A stretch of DNA of 15,920 nt from Candidatus Cloacimonadota bacterium. GTDB lineage: Bacteria > Cloacimonadota > Cloacimonadia > Cloacimonadales > TCS61. Where the stretch lies: assembly GCA_030592835.1 (NCBI GenBank), contig JAUVIJ010000014.1, positions 1-15,920 on the forward strand, written 5' to 3'. Below, in pieces: positions 14,785-15,920 of the stretch. Under the pieces are notes generated by a model. That model was not told where the DNA came from. It saw only the letters and a program-made list of their open reading frames with translations, and did not search any database. The position numbers and the translations under genes were made by a program. Position 1 is the first letter of the stretch; the number at the start of each line of letters is the position of its first letter.

Positions 14785-15920
14785 TTACAATTTTTCCTGA
14801 TCCAGTTTTATCCCCAATTCATGCAGTTGTTCTTTTGCAACTTCTGCCGGTGATTCGCTCATCAGATCAGCCGCCTGGAGAGTTTTAGGGAAAGCGATAA
14901 CATCACGGATTGAATCTGTTTGAGCCATAAGCATAACAATTCTGTCTATACCCGGAGCAATACCTCCGTGGGGAGGAGTTCCATAGCGCAAAGCGTTCAG
15001 GAAAAAACCGAAACGGGAATTCATTTCTTCCTCACTGAAACCGAGGACATCAAAAATCTTCTTCTGGATATCTAAACGGTGACATCTGATACTGCCTGAA
15101 GACAGTTCAACTCCATTGCAGACCAGATCGTATAATTGTCCTTCAATTTTTCCATATTCACCTGATTCGAAGTAAGGCAGATGCTCTTTTTTCGGCAGAG
15201 TGAACATATGATGAGCCATTTCCCACTTTTTCCCTTCATCATTATATTCAAACAGAGGAAAATCAATTATCCAGACGAAACTGAATTCATCTGGATTGTA
15301 TAGTTCCAATACCCGTCCAAAATGATTCCTGATCTCGCCCAGTATTTTAAATACCATTTTATTTCTGTCTGCTGCAAAGAGAATAAGATCACCATCATTT
15401 GCTCCACTTTTTCTGATTATTTCCTGTTGTTCTTTTTCATCGAGAAACTTGGAAATCCCTCCGCTGAGAGCACCGGATTCGACTTTGCAGAAAGCCAATC
15501 CTTTCCCTCCAAGATGCCTGGCGATCTCTACCAGTTCATCGATCTTTTTACGGGAATAATCAGCACAGCCGGGAGCAACCACACACCGTATCGATCCACC
15601 GGATTCGATAGCAGAACTGAAAACTCTGAAATCTGAATTCCGGACAATTTCAGTTAGATCAACAAGTTCCATACCAAAACGCAGGTCAGGTTTATCAACG
15701 CCAAATCTTTCCATTGCTTCCTTGTATTTTAATCTGGGGAACGGAATTGGCAGGTTTTGATCCTTTGTTTTTCGAAAAATATATTCAAACATTTCTTCTA
15801 TAATAATGAAAATATCTTCCGGGGTAACAAAACTCATTTCAAGATCAAGCTGGGTAAATTCAGGTTGCCTGTCGGCACGAAGATCTTCATCTCTGAAACA
15901 ACGAGCTATCTGGAAATATC
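14785..15920 (-). CDS. aspS: Aspartyl-tRNA synthetase (5' part outside the window)
   Basis: Charges tRNA(Asp) with aspartate (or also tRNA(Asn) if non-discriminating, which cannot be judged from this part). The frame stays open to the window edge; the ATG near 15837 is internal, because class II motif 2 (FRDEDLRADRQPEFTQLD) lies before it. After this come the bacterial GAD insertion (SSAIESGGSIRCVVAPG) and motif 3 (GGIAPGIDRIVMLM). The presence of GAD marks the bacterial type. About 377 residues are visible of the usual 580-600; the missing part is the anticodon-binding domain and motif 1. It leads the leftward run with mtaB 16 bp behind it. Confidence 0.97.
   Translation of the reverse strand, partial: YFQIARCFRDEDLRADRQPEFTQLDLEMSFVTPEDIFIIIEEMFEYIFRKTKDQNLPIPFPRLKYKEAMERFGVDKPDLRFGMELVDLTEIVRNSDFRVFSSAIESGGSIRCVVAPGCADYSRKKIDELVEIARHLGGKGLAFCKVESGALSGGISKFLDEKEQQEIIRKSGANDGDLILFAADRNKMVFKILGEIRNHFGRVLELYNPDEFSFVWIIDFPLFEYNDEGKKWEMAHHMFTLPKKEHLPYFESGEYGKIEGQLYDLVCNGVELSSGSIRCHRLDIQKKIFDVLGFSEEEMNSRFGFFLNALRYGTPPHGGIAPGIDRIVMLMAQTDSIRDVIAFPKTLQAADLMSESPAEVAKEQLHELGIKLDQEKL

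Noticed and set aside
15835..15837. ATG as the start of aspS
   Set aside because: Upstream codons to the window edge encode class II motif 2, so the gene begins outside the window.

Overview
The window is AT-rich Gram-negative DNA. A secreted protein ends in a type A (T9SS/FlgD-like) C-terminal sorting module. An Omp85-type outer-membrane barrel, an MlaF/MlaD pair and a two-PDZ HtrA protease are also encoded, so the cell is diderm. This combination, the protein style and the intergenic repeats suggest a member of the FCB superphylum, possibly Cloacimonadota or a neighbouring candidate phylum. That placement is inference; no rRNA or other taxonomic marker is present.

Region 1 (1-2955, + strand) holds the 3' part of a large secreted protein with an Ig-like segment, an eight-bladed FG-GAP/PQQ-like propeller and a sorting domain. 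It is followed by a terminator, a good sigma-70-type promoter and an orphan response regulator whose 245-residue C-terminal output region I cannot name. Region 2 (2956-3385) is a 430-bp gene-free stretch rich in short repeats, including a perfect 11-bp inverted repeat.

Region 3 (3386-8763) is a protein quality-control island. A leftward unit (29-codon small ORF, frameshifted nitroreductase, clpB) diverges from a rightward hsp20 gene. Between them lies a CIRCE-like HrcA operator matching the consensus at 16 of 18 arm positions, with the -35 box chosen for each direction 8 bp from its edge. A strong terminator follows hsp20, and then comes htrA/degP. ClpB disaggregates proteins in the cytoplasm together with the Hsp20 holdase, while HtrA handles misfolded proteins in the envelope.

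Region 4 (8797-15920, - strand) is a compact, probably co-transcribed run reading right to left: aspS (5' end outside the window), mtaB, an MlaF-type ABC ATPase, an MlaD-type MCE protein, and a 1004-residue protein joining a gluzincin-type metallopeptidase domain, a TolB/PD40-like propeller and an Omp85 barrel. Gaps are 16 bp, an 8-bp overlap, 2 bp and 32 bp. No MlaE permease is present. The most interesting idea here is that the protease-propeller-barrel protein is the outer-membrane partner of the MCE lipid transporter. No tRNA, rRNA, CRISPR, IS element or phage gene was seen.
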